Source: Segatella salivae DSM 15606 (GTDB lineage Bacteria; Bacteroidota; Bacteroidia; Bacteroidales; Bacteroidaceae). Taken from it: a DNA stretch of 20,596 nt. The position numbers and the translations under genes were made by a program. Shown here piece by piece: positions 6,926 to 14,969 of this stretch (the stretch's first letter is position 1; each line of letters begins with the position of its first letter). The DNA lies in the NCBI RefSeq assembly GCF_000185845.1, contig NZ_GL629647.1, positions 1,991,703-2,012,298 on the forward strand, in the 5' to 3' direction. The notes beneath the pieces are model-generated. The model was not told the DNA's origin, made no database searches, and saw only the letters and a list, made by a program, of their open reading frames with translations.

Positions 6926-7013
6926 ATTATACATGTTTGTATAACTAATTATACAGACGTGTAAAACTAATTATACAGATTTGTATAGTGAATTATACAA
7001 ACGTGTATAATTC
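6926..7013 (+). repeat. Array of four inverted-repeat iterons at 22-bp pitch
   Basis: Four copies of an inverted repeat of the form TTATACA-N4-TGTATAA start at about 6927, 6949, 6971 and 6993, separated by a short CTAA- or GTGAA-like linker. The first and last are perfect; the middle two have one or two changes in the right arm. The 22-bp pitch puts all sites on nearly the same face of the helix. The array lies between the DUF6078-like gene and the relaxase remnant. It could be a replication or transfer origin or a cooperative operator. Confidence 0.8.
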
Positions 7014-7098
7014 TACTGATATTGGCTGCGGAGAACATAGTATATAGTATATGGACTGTTGTATATAAACATATTGATGAAGACAGTTGAAGGCATGA

Positions 7099-7776
7099 GT
7101 TACTCGTGAATATTTGGAGAGGATAGGAATAAAAGATACGCAGTACATTATCGGTCGCCACTTTGACAAAGAGCACCCTCATGTGCATATAGCTTTCAAC
7201 CGAATAGACAATAACGGTAAGACGATTTCTGACCGTAACGACAGGTTCAGAAGTGAGAAGATTTGCAAAGAATTGACCGCCAAATATGGTTTATACTTTG
7301 CTGGTGGCAAGGAGAAGGTCAAGGAACATCGCTTGAAAGAACCTGACAAGACCAAGTATGAAATCTATCAGGCGTTGAAAGCAGAAACAGCTCGGTGTAG
7401 GAATTGGAAAGACCTTCTTATCCACTTGAAAAAACAAGATATTGATGTCCGCTTTAAGTATAAAGGTAACTCACAGGAAATGCAGGGTATCATCTTTGAA
7501 AAGAACGGCTATTGTTTCAATGGCTCTAAGGTGGATAGGAATTTCAGCTATTCTAAAATAGACTTTGCTCTGCAACAGAATAACAGGGAACATGAACAGC
7601 AGACACAAGGAATGATAAACCTCATATCCAATGTTGCAAGTGTTACGAGCGAAATTACCAACAACCTCATAGAAGGAGGATTGGATTTGTTTCAAACTCA
7701 TGGTACTGTTCCTGCGGAAGTTTACAACACACTTGACAAAAAGAAGAAAAAGAAAAAACGTAAAATCCATTTATAA
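7099..7776 (+). pseudogene. Relaxase remnant lacking the N-terminal catalytic part
   Basis: The frame after the TGA at 7096-7098 reads as the middle and C-terminal part of a Bacteroidales MobB-type (MOBP) relaxase. The metal-binding histidine motif is present as HFDKEHPHVHIAFN, followed by RNDRFRSEKICKELTAKYGL, a typical family segment. The N-terminal portion that carries the catalytic tyrosine (roughly the first hundred residues in full relatives) is absent, and nothing upstream matches it. There is no ATG near the start of the homologous region; the first usable codon would be TTG at 7114. The C-terminus ends in a long lysine run encoded by an A-rich stretch. It should not nick DNA. It is followed three bases later by the accessory gene. 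Confidence 0.75.
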
Positions 7777-7778
7777 CT

Positions 7779-8426
7779 ATGGCTGACAATAATACATTTG
7801 TCCTCTTTGAGGAAATCAAGAACAAACTGGAGATAATTTACAGGGAGCTAAAGAAGTTGAAAGAAAAGGAGAATAGTTCTGTTTCCCTCCCTGTTCAATC
7901 TACACCAGCACAAACTGATGAGCAGAAAGAACAGGAATTGCTCAATCAGTATGAACAGCGAACAAAAGAATTGATTAACAAGTATATTGGTGTGCAAGTG
8001 CGCATCAAGGATGAGGAGGCTAAATCCATAGACAAATTGGTGGCAAGTGTCTTGACCATGTTGCACGAGTGGCAGGAACAGAAAGAGCATCCGCAACCGC
8101 AGGAACATATTCACAGGCACAGCTTTGACATCAAATCCTCGAAAGTTTTTACTTATATGGTAGCAGTATCTGTCCTTTGTTTTGTTTCTTTGGTCGGCAA
8201 TTACTTCTTGTGGCAAAGTAAACAGCAATACAAGGATGATGCCTTGAAATTCCGTATCATCAGAGTATGGAGAGGTTGCAGCCCAAAGGAAATCCTGTGG
8301 CTTAATGATGTGTTTGACATTCATCGAAATGAGAACATAATCAGAAATATCAAGAAGGAAGCTGATGGCTACGACTTGGAATTGAAGCAGAAGGCAGATA
8401 GCTTGATGCAAAAGAAATTGAAATAA
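7779..8426 (+). CDS. Mobilization accessory protein with one membrane helix
   Basis: A 215-residue protein that begins two bases after the relaxase stop, a spacing typical of the relaxase/accessory pair in Bacteroidales mobilizable elements. Residues 1-35 and 60-105 are charged and likely coiled coil; a membrane helix lies at about 126-147 (VFTYMVAVSVLCFVSLVGNY); the C-terminal 65 residues are again helical and basic, with a KPEI-like turn (SPKEILWL). I infer a membrane-tethered helper that brings the relaxosome to a conjugation channel; the sequence does not prove this. The frame is intact although its partner relaxase is broken. Confidence 0.65.
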   Translation: MADNNTFVLFEEIKNKLEIIYRELKKLKEKENSSVSLPVQSTPAQTDEQKEQELLNQYEQRTKELINKYIGVQVRIKDEEAKSIDKLVASVLTMLHEWQEQKEHPQPQEHIHRHSFDIKSSKVFTYMVAVSVLCFVSLVGNYFLWQSKQQYKDDALKFRIIRVWRGCSPKEILWLNDVFDIHRNENIIRNIKKEADGYDLELKQKADSLMQKKLK

Positions 8427-8438
8427 TCCTATATGAAG

Positions 8439-8473
8439 CAAGCCCAACCTAAGTTCTCGTTTGGTTGGGCTTG
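8439..8473. terminator. Hairpin between converging genes
   Basis: CAAGCCCAACC (8439-8449) pairs perfectly with GGTTGGGCTTG (8463-8473) around a 13-base loop. It sits between the accessory gene (plus) and the regulator gene (minus), as expected of a two-way terminator, but neither side has a clear T-tract. Confidence 0.6.
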
Positions 8474-8484
8474 TGCGCTGCATA

Positions 8485-9942
8485 TTAGTCTATGATTTCC
8501 CAAAAGCCGCCTTTATTGGGACCGACACGGCGAAGGTATTTATCACGCATAGCTTCTATGTTACGAGATATAGAATTTTCACTGATTCCCACATGTTTGG
8601 AAAGTTCCGATTTAGAAATATATGGATTCTCTATTATTAGCTTGATGATAGAAATACGATTTTCTGTTAATTTTTCATTGAGAGCCACCGCTTTTTCTAT
8701 CACCTTCTCTATCACCTCTTGATGAGTTTTTATCACCTTTTCTGTCACATTAACATCCTTTTCTATCACCCTTTCTGTCACCTTCGGCACTGTAATCTTC
8801 AGAATGAAATCATCAAGATGGAAAGATAAATGTGGTGTACCATTAGCTTCCAACTCCCTGCATACACGATCCACACCCTCTCCAAACTCTTTTACATAGT
8901 CGTATGCTTTTAAGAATTGAGCAATTTTCGGATTGCGAGAGAAATGTGTATGACGAATGTTAGAGGACTTAACCATTCCGGGCAATCTGCCCGGCGACTC
9001 AAAAATCAAGCGATTATCAAACATCTTAATTTGGATTTCCGTACCCTTGATATTGTAGGCACGGTGGCAACAAGCATTAACTACCATCTCTTGTATCACA
9101 AACTTTGGGTAATCTCTATGGGTTACGAATTGTCCATGTTGCCCAAGGAACGTATGCTCCTCTACTTGGGTTTCAAGATAAGCTATCGTTGCTTTCACCT
9201 GATCAAGTATAGTTCCTTCAAAGGTTACGTCCTTAATCACGTTCATTTCTGCACCTACTCTCTCTTCTGTACCTTTATAACGGATAAAGCGAGTGCGCCC
9301 ACGAGGAAAGAACTTTTGAGGATATTTACCAAACAACAGAATACAAGCCACACTAACTTGCTCCTCTCCCTTTGCATTGGTTGTTATGAAGCTATTATTC
9401 TCATGTAGATATTGCTTGGCCGACTTGGTATAACCAATCAATTCTGTATATCTTTCGACAGCAGCCATATCAATGTCATCAACCGTAGCATCATACACTG
9501 CTGTATCTTCGTAATAGTGCTCTCCCTTATCGTACATCAACTGTATGCGCTCTTCAAAAGACAGTTTTCTGCTTTTATCTCCAACACGTATAAAAGCTTC
9601 ATCTGCCTGATTAGCATGTAACTCGGAACTTGCAGGTATATACATTAACAATATATGATTGTCATTTCCATCTTTATCAGTACAAGGGACCAAATCGGTG
9701 GTAATGGATATAGAAGAATTACAGAAATCTAAAGGAACACGCAGCAGTTCATTCAGTTTTTCAGAATGTTGATCTACACCCTCTATCTTCTAATTGTTAT
9801 CAGAGACACCAATAACTATCGTTCCATCATCGGCATTTGCAAATGCCACGATGGTAATAGCCAATGCTTTCGGTTCAATTTGAATGCTCTTGCAGTTAAA
9901 CGTCAGATCTTTTGTACGGCTCTGTATTTTTTCTATTGTCAT
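8485..9942 (-). pseudogene. AlbA_2 / GHKL-ATPase regulator interrupted by one in-frame TAG
   Basis: Read through, this is a 485-codon gene of the AlbA_2 (Schlafen-like) family of putative ATP-dependent regulators. Codons 1-50 hold the AlbA_2 start (IEPKALAITIVAFANADDGT, then IVIGVSD). A TAG at 9792-9790 (codon 51) breaks the frame between SDNN and KIEGVDQHSEKLNELL, but both sides are in the same frame and clearly one protein. The C-terminal part has the GHKL ATPase signatures NACCHRAY, FESPGRLP and EFGEGVDR, a stretch of repeated VTEKVI-like heptads, and a winged helix (LSKHVGISENSISRNIEAM). The ATG at 9942 has AAGG upstream. It follows the membrane-protein gene by 58 bases. A downstream TTG at 9693 could allow a shorter product lacking AlbA_2. 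TAG is used as a genuine stop elsewhere in the element, so general recoding is unlikely. Confidence 0.75.
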
Positions 9943-10000
9943 ACCTTTTTTACAGGAATAGCTTTTTTCATATTTTACAAAAAAACTATTATTTAGTACA

Positions 10001-10414
10001 TCACTCTTCAACGTCAGTATTATTTGCTTCTAAACGTACCAAACTATTTTCTATTTCAGTAACTATATCATTTACATCATTTATATTGGATGCGCTAAAA
10101 CTTTTTTCGCGATAATCGGCAAATACACAAAGAACTCCTATCATTAAAGAGGAGATAATAATACATATTAATGTGGGGGATACCCATGTAGAATTACTAT
10201 CTATAGGGAGGGTAAGCAAAGATAAAAATGCAGAACCAGCAATACCAAACAGCGTAAACCCTACATTCATCCACCAATCAGTTTTACTCTTAGAACATTT
10301 AATTTTTCTTTTTAATCGTGTCCAATCTGTTTTACTCACTCCAATATAGTCTGGCTGTTTTGCAAGCACTAAATTAGAATTTCGACTTATAGTAAAAGAT
10401 GCCTTATCTTCCAT
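10001..10414 (-). CDS. Two-helix membrane protein of unknown function
   Basis: A 137-residue protein not assigned to a family. A cytoplasmic basic N-terminal part (about 1-48) is followed by helices at about 51-69 and 79-98, and an acidic C-terminus (100-137) that could form a coiled coil. Its start codon lies 11 bases inside the end of the zinc-ribbon gene upstream, so the two are translationally coupled. The AlbA_2/GHKL regulator follows after 58 bases, suggesting a three-gene unit. The role is unknown. Confidence 0.65.
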   Translation of the reverse strand: MEDKASFTISRNSNLVLAKQPDYIGVSKTDWTRLKRKIKCSKSKTDWWMNVGFTLFGIAGSAFLSLLTLPIDSNSTWVSPTLICIIISSLMIGVLCVFADYREKSFSASNINDVNDIVTEIENSLVRLEANNTDVEE

Positions 10415-10706
10415 TATTTTCGGTATTTATGTCTTGATTTTGTTCTTGTTTAGGATCTATTATGCCTATCTGTATTGCATTAAAAAATAAAGTGTGAGCA
10501 CACTGACTGCATGTGATTGTTACATAAGGTACTAAGGCAGAGTTTCCGCCTATTATTAAATTTCCATGCTGAAATTCCCTAGACTCTGTAACAATATTGT
10601 TGATAGTCCAGTGCCTATTTCCACAAACTGGACATATAATACCATTGGAAGACACTTTATTTAATTGGTCAATAACATTTTTAATTTGGTCGTCTGTGAG
10701 ATGCAT
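10404..10706 (-). CDS. Small zinc-ribbon protein
   Basis: A 100-residue soluble protein with two CxxC pairs, C25/C28 (CPVCGNRHW) and C66/C69 (TCSQC), spaced as in a zinc ribbon. The middle is hydrophobic and beta-like (NLIIGGNSALVPYVTI). The start at 10706 is preferred because the promoter -7 box lies at 10752-10745, about 39 bases upstream, and any longer start (10775) would sit within the promoter. It is the first gene of the minus-strand unit that includes the overlapping membrane-protein gene. The function is unknown; small ribbon proteins of this form occur near integrases in Bacteroidales as accessory genes. Confidence 0.7.
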   Translation of the reverse strand: MHLTDDQIKNVIDQLNKVSSNGIICPVCGNRHWTINNIVTESREFQHGNLIIGGNSALVPYVTITCSQCAHTLFFNAIQIGIIDPKQEQNQDINTENNGR

Positions 10707-10744
10707 TTTTATTGTTTTGATTAATCTTTTTGTTATATGCTCTG

Positions 10745-10776
10745 CAAAGGTAAAAATTAATATATTACAAAACAAA
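10745..10776 (-). promoter_or_regulatory. Promoter of the zinc-ribbon operon
   Basis: On the minus strand TTTG at 10776-10773, a 20-bp spacer and TACCTTTG at 10752-10745 match the Bacteroidota consensus exactly. Two direct copies of AATATATTACAAAA (10759-10772 and 10775-10788) overlap the -33 region and could be a regulator site. Confidence 0.75.
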
Positions 10777-10797
10777 TATATTACAAAAATACTGTGG

Positions 10798-12021
10798 TTA
10801 CAACTTCAATGCTGGTAAACTATTTATCGCATCCTCTTTTAATTTATCCACAGCACGTGTATATTTCTCGGTATGCTTCAATCCGCTATGTCCCAATAGG
10901 CTGGCGACAGTTTTGATGTTAGCCCCATTATTGAGGATGTTCACTGCAAAACTGTGGCGAGCACAATGCCAACTAATGTGTTTATTGATACCTGCACGTT
11001 TTACCCATCGTTTAACAGATTTGCTGCAACTCTCATATGAAGGTAGGTTGAAGATAGAGGAACTTAAATCCTCAGGAGCTTCACCAATTAAAGAAAGTAA
11101 GCCCTCATTGAGAGGAATAATAACACCACTATGTGCAGAATGTCCTTTGGTCTTATTCTGTTCAAACTTCAGCAGGTGATTGGTATAATCTACATTCTTA
11201 TAGGTAAGGTCTTTTACATCACAGAAGCGCAGGCCGCAATAGAGACAGAGAATAAAAGCACGTCTAACATTAGGATTCTCATTCTCATAATGACATTGAA
11301 TCAATGCCTGTATTTCGTCCATAGAGAGTACATCTTTGCGCAACACTTGGTCATCTACCTTGCACACAACACCCTTGCAGGGATCTTTCTGCATCACTTC
11401 ATGGTCTATGGCATAGCGCACAACCTTCTTGAAACGTTGGTAGATACTCTTTGCTCCTTCACCAACACTTCGTGATTGTAGATATTCAACGAAATGTTCC
11501 ATCATATCTTTGGTTATCAAGTCGGGTTTAATGCTAAACTCATAGAGTGGGTATTGCTCTTTAAGAAAATCCTTAAAACGATTCAAGGCAATCTTAACCA
11601 TTCGCAGGTCTTTCTTCGTATAACTGTCTATGTACGCCTGATAATAGTCTAAGAAGTTGACATTTCTGTCTTTCTTCAGGCGATAACCAAGCATACTCTC
11701 CTTAAACTGTTGTTCACGCTCCGCATGGATTTTGGCAGCCAATTCAAGAGTTTCTTTGTTCTGTTGCCGTTCCACAGGGGTGCGAGGCTTGGCTATCAAG
11801 TACAACTGCAAGTTTTCTTTTCTTCTGTTATGCTTGATGTGTACTTTGGGTTTGCCTGCCATCTTTCCTGTTTCATACAAAACAAGATTACCATTTTTAT
11901 CCAATCCAGGCGTTTCTTCTCTACCAAGATAATACTCCAGATAAAGACTTATCCGACCATCAGAAAGCGTATTTTGCTCCAATTTCGGGTTTTCCTTTGC
12001 CATGTTTTCTAACTTTGCCAT
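10798..12021 (-). CDS. Tyrosine recombinase (integrase) of the element
   Basis: A 407-residue site-specific recombinase that should integrate and excise the element. Residues 20-80 form an arm-binding domain, 115-215 the SAM-like core-binding domain, and 230-400 the catalytic domain. The catalytic residues are visible: R265 in CGLRFCDV, a lysine at about 290-292, H352 and R355 in WHCARHSF, H378 in LLGHSGLKH, and the nucleophile Y387 in EKYTR. The frame is complete and likely active. It reads inward from the right end of the element. The first ATG (12021) and another at 12003 lie in a near 18-bp tandem repeat (both read ATGGCAAAG), so either could be used. A promoter-like TACTACTTTG reads on the minus strand at 12050-12041. 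Confidence 0.93.
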   Translation of the reverse strand: MAKLENMAKENPKLEQNTLSDGRISLYLEYYLGREETPGLDKNGNLVLYETGKMAGKPKVHIKHNRRKENLQLYLIAKPRTPVERQQNKETLELAAKIHAEREQQFKESMLGYRLKKDRNVNFLDYYQAYIDSYTKKDLRMVKIALNRFKDFLKEQYPLYEFSIKPDLITKDMMEHFVEYLQSRSVGEGAKSIYQRFKKVVRYAIDHEVMQKDPCKGVVCKVDDQVLRKDVLSMDEIQALIQCHYENENPNVRRAFILCLYCGLRFCDVKDLTYKNVDYTNHLLKFEQNKTKGHSAHSGVIIPLNEGLLSLIGEAPEDLSSSIFNLPSYESCSKSVKRWVKRAGINKHISWHCARHSFAVNILNNGANIKTVASLLGHSGLKHTEKYTRAVDKLKEDAINSLPALKL

Positions 12022-12065
12022 AATTGATAGTTATCATCCGCAAAGTAGTATATATCATTTTGTGT

Positions 12066-12176
12066 TGCAAACAGCGTCACTTTGCGCGATAAACAGCGTC
12101 ATTTCATGGCATAAAATACGGCGAATCACAAGATAAATTGACGCAATTCATTTTGCTCTTTATTATCAACGACGTT
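12066..12176 (+). repeat. Family B intergenic repeat
   Basis: Shares ATAAAATACGGCGAATCACA, the GCGTCATTTCAT block and the end TTATTATCAACG with the copies at about 196-350, 20,071-20,183 and 20,487-20,596. It sits 45 bases outside the integrase start. Confidence 0.75.
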
Positions 12177-12372
12177 GCCCATCCTAATGACTCCTCAAAC
12201 TATCCTCCTCATTCTTCACACTCATTTCTTACGGATAGTTTCAGAAAGGCAAGGAGTTTAGAACGCTGTTAGAAATGTTTTTCACGACTATTCAGAGGGT
12301 ATTAAAGGCGGTTGGGCTATCCTTTAATTTAACTTTAGAATGATTTAATTCTTTTTTTACAAATAAAACACG

Positions 12373-12380
12373 TACCTTTG
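12373..12380 (+). promoter_or_regulatory. -7 box of the C10 protease gene
   Basis: TACCTTTG at 12373-12380, in an AT-rich region, matches the Bacteroidota -7 box; no clear TTTG is found upstream. The leader before the GTG start would be close to 60 bases. This promoter may also serve the downstream genes, as no other -7 box is seen before 14,970. Confidence 0.6.
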
Positions 12381-12445
12381 CACATCATAGATTTAGCTAC
12401 CTTATAACAAATCAAGCATCTAAAGCATTAAACCTAAATACAAAA

Positions 12446-14872
12446 GTGAAACAGAATTATATCCTTAGGATGTCGTTGCTTGGTGTGTTTTGCGCCGCAA
12501 CATCTTTAATGTGGGCAGAACCTGTGGGACAGAATGCAGCGAAATTGATTGCATCGAAGTATCTTTCAAATCCTGAATTGCAGTCGACCACAGCCTTAAC
12601 ACGTGCAACAGGGGCTGAAAAGCAGCCTGCTTATTATCTCTTTACAAATGCAAACGACAACCGATTTGTTGTTGTTTCAGGAGAAAGTAAACTCAATGAA
12701 GTGGTTGGTTATGGCACTTTGAATTCAAAGAATGCCCGCCAACCTATCCCCAAAGAATTCAAAGCAATGCTTCAACACTATGAAAACGTGGTGTTGGCTG
12801 TACGTGCTGGGGAGGTCACGGTGCCCTCGGTGAAACTTCCTAAGAAGCGAGAGGTGTTGCCGTTACTTACGTGTCATTGGGAGCAGAGCTATCCGTTTAA
12901 TCAGTATACGCCTAAACAGGATGGGGTAAATACGCCAACAGGCTGTGTTGCTACAGCCACGGCACAACTCTTATACCATCATAAGTGGCCGAAAGAACGC
13001 CCATCTTCTTATGTTAATCCAGAGGGTTCGGAGGCGCAAAGGAGTGCCGATTATCTATGGAAAGACATGCGAGACCGAGCAAGTGAAATGGATACAAGAG
13101 GAGGAGACGCTGTAGGTGTGCTGATGAGAGACGTTGGCAAGGCTGTTCATATGACTTATTTTAAGTTGGGAAGTAGCTCAAATCTACACTATGCTATGGA
13201 GGCTTTGCGCTATAAATTTGGGTATTCTGTGCGCCATGTATATAAAGATTATATGCTGGCGAGCACCTTTCATGAAATACTTCTCAATGAACTTGCCGAT
13301 GGATATCCTGTACTTGTTTGTGGAGGTTCACACGTTTTTGTCTTCGATGGATATGATAGACGTGGCTATGTACATGCTAATTGGGGCTGGGGTGGTGCGT
13401 TTGATGGCTATTTTGACCTTAATACTATCTACCTTAATGTTAGTGGTTTTGGATTAAGAGAAGGCAAGTTCTATGAAGAAATAGAAGTTGTTTTTGCACA
13501 TCCAAAGGATGGTCAGCATAAAGAATTTGCCGAAACACGAGGACTTGAAACGCGAAGTATGCACGCTTTTACTATCGAAGAACAAGATGTTGAGCGTGGA
13601 ACGGTGTTGAATGCAAAGATAGAAAAGTTGGGCAGCAATAGCCCAATTAATGGCAGTCTTGGGCGTTTTACGGGAAAGGTTGGGCTTGGTCTCTATAATA
13701 ATAAAGGTGAACAAGTGAAGCTTTTCAGTTCTTCTCAAAAAGAAACCAGTTTTAGTAGTATCTTCACTACTACCATGGTAGATTTCAATAACCTTGATTT
13801 TGCAGGACTTCCCAATGGAACTTATACGCTTAAACCGCTATCAAATGAGCTTATAGAGCAGCCTTCTACCTACTTAGGATGGCAGCCAATAGCTTATGCT
13901 AACACGCAAACCGTAGAGCTAACAGACAATAGAGTCCTCGTGAAAGATATTGCAGCACGCGTTCCTCTCTCTTTAGTTGGTCAACCAAATCAGCTTGCTC
14001 CCTTGTATGAGGGTAGCGGAGACCAAGGAGTTTTAGGTTTAGTTGTCCGCAATGATGGCTGGGAAGAGGTGCGCGGAAACCTCATTGTAGAGTTTGAAGG
14101 CAAAGAGAATGGCATTAAATACACTGTTCCTAACTCAGAGTTTGTATGTGCTCAGCGTCTCGAAACGACTGCGATGCGGGCCCCAGTATTAACATCTTAT
14201 GCTACAAATGGCGTCAGTAATGCTCTTCTTGCAGGCCGTTATGTAGTGCACTTCTTTATTAATGTTGATAAAGGAGACAAGACTTTTGAGAAGATTCCCA
14301 TTACAACGAACTCACCGATAGAGGTTAATGTGCTGCCGAATACAGCTCCCTTTAAACTCAGTATCAATGGAATTGATTTCCTTTCTGATGGAAAGAAGAC
14401 CGAATTACAAGTGTTTGACCCGCAAAAAACAACAAAGTTGGGACTGATGGTAATGGCAGAATTGCGTGGCAGTACAGGCTATTCAGGTCCACTTTATTAT
14501 CGTGTGATGGACCTTTCTGAGGGGCAATATGTTGATGTTGGTTCTAAATCTTATGTTTCTTTCCCTCGTTTTAGCTACATAAACCCAAAGACAACGCTCG
14601 TTGAATTCCCACTCAATCGTTTGAAACTAAACCATACTTATGAGATACATGTAGAGATAATGAAAGATGGACAACGTGTAGATGTGTGGAATAATGTAAC
14701 TCCTCGTGTGCAGTTTGCTGTTGCCTCGTCTGCCGATGCGGTTGTTTCGGTGACGGAAACAAACTCAAAAGTCCCTGTGATTTATAATCTTCAAGGCATT
14801 CGTATAGCCACTCCTATCGACCAATTGCCTAAGGGAATCTATATAATTAACGGAAAGAAAGTAAAGAAATAA
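12446..14872 (+). CDS. Secreted C10-family cysteine protease (streptopain/interpain-like)
   Basis: An exported protease of 808 residues. A signal peptide (about 1-24) is followed by the Spi-type inhibitory propeptide (about 25-95, with YYLFTNANDNRFVVVSGE). The C10 catalytic domain (about 135-345) has the nucleophile C167 in TPTGCVATATA, the catalytic H296 in GGSHVFVFDGYD, and a Trp-Gly signature NWGWGG at 312-317. Long beta-rich regions follow, and the last 80 residues end in a type IX sorting-like tail (YNLQGIRI, LPKGIYIINGKKVKK). Prevotella interpain A has the same order and a similar size. The start is GTG at 12446; an ATG at 12470 would shorten the signal peptide's basic part. It probably acts outside the cell or at the surface on host or peptide substrates; the propeptide keeps it inactive until cleavage. 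It depends on a reduced active-site thiol. Confidence 0.88.
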   Translation: MKQNYILRMSLLGVFCAATSLMWAEPVGQNAAKLIASKYLSNPELQSTTALTRATGAEKQPAYYLFTNANDNRFVVVSGESKLNEVVGYGTLNSKNARQPIPKEFKAMLQHYENVVLAVRAGEVTVPSVKLPKKREVLPLLTCHWEQSYPFNQYTPKQDGVNTPTGCVATATAQLLYHHKWPKERPSSYVNPEGSEAQRSADYLWKDMRDRASEMDTRGGDAVGVLMRDVGKAVHMTYFKLGSSSNLHYAMEALRYKFGYSVRHVYKDYMLASTFHEILLNELADGYPVLVCGGSHVFVFDGYDRRGYVHANWGWGGAFDGYFDLNTIYLNVSGFGLREGKFYEEIEVVFAHPKDGQHKEFAETRGLETRSMHAFTIEEQDVERGTVLNAKIEKLGSNSPINGSLGRFTGKVGLGLYNNKGEQVKLFSSSQKETSFSSIFTTTMVDFNNLDFAGLPNGTYTLKPLSNELIEQPSTYLGWQPIAYANTQTVELTDNRVLVKDIAARVPLSLVGQPNQLAPLYEGSGDQGVLGLVVRNDGWEEVRGNLIVEFEGKENGIKYTVPNSEFVCAQRLETTAMRAPVLTSYATNGVSNALLAGRYVVHFFINVDKGDKTFEKIPITTNSPIEVNVLPNTAPFKLSINGIDFLSDGKKTELQVFDPQKTTKLGLMVMAELRGSTGYSGPLYYRVMDLSEGQYVDVGSKSYVSFPRFSYINPKTTLVEFPLNRLKLNHTYEIHVEIMKDGQRVDVWNNVTPRVQFAVASSADAVVSVTETNSKVPVIYNLQGIRIATPIDQLPKGIYIINGKKVKK

Positions 14873-14969
14873 AAGGGTTTGCCTCGCCGAATCCCGGCAC
14901 TTCTCTTTATCATTCATTTCAACTCACGCTCTTTTTTATATCATTATAACAGCTCTATAAACAAATAAG

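Larger units (their letters stand above)
2356..12060. mobile_element. Degraded integrative, formerly mobilizable element (approximate limits)
   Basis: Between the tRNA-Leu terminator and the repeat at 12,066 lie genes typical of Bacteroidales mobilizable elements of the NBU type: an excisionase-like HTH protein, a primase/helicase, a relaxase with an accessory protein, and a tyrosine integrase at the far end reading inward. The primase is cut short and the relaxase lacks its N-terminal part, so the element is probably not self-mobilising, although integrase and excisionase look intact. Two accessory blocks (4369-6846 and 8485-10776) occupy the interior. Limits are inferred from gene content: I found no direct repeat of the tRNA 3' end at the right side, so the attachment sites are undefined. 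Confidence 0.65.
12022..12445. other. Intergenic region between integrase and C10 protease
   Basis: It contains the right edge of the element (about 12,022-12,060), a family B repeat (12,066-12,176), a 9-bp inverted repeat AAACTATCC (12,197-12,205) with GGATAGTTT (12,233-12,241), and the promoter of the protease gene (TACCTTTG at 12,373-12,380). No gene is visible. A tRNA-derived attachment repeat was looked for and not found. Confidence 0.6.

Noticed and set aside
6926..7013. Possible CRISPR array
   Set aside because: The 22-bp units follow each other without unique spacers, are themselves palindromic and AT-rich, and no cas gene is nearby.
7471..7770. Minus-strand frame opposite the relaxase
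   Set aside because: Hydrophobic, Cys-rich shadow of the lysine- and glutamate-rich relaxase frame, without promoter or start context.
8485..9693. A complete 402-residue gene starting at TTG 9693
   Set aside because: The AlbA_2 sequence lies upstream in the same frame across a single TAG, so the longer interrupted gene is the better description; a shorter reinitiated product remains possible.
9790..9792. Genome-wide reassignment of TAG to glutamine
   Set aside because: TAG ends the DUF6078-like gene at 6844-6846 and the TlpA gene at 15459-15461 at expected lengths.
12022..12445. tRNA-Leu 3'-end repeat marking the right attachment site
   Set aside because: No stretch matches the tRNA T arm, acceptor or its terminator; shared pieces such as ATTTTGT or TTGCAAA are only seven bases.
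14873..14969. Terminator or promoter between the protease and TlpA genes
   Set aside because: Only a four-base GCCG/CGGC stem with no T-tract, and no TAnnTTTG box, so neither is claimed.
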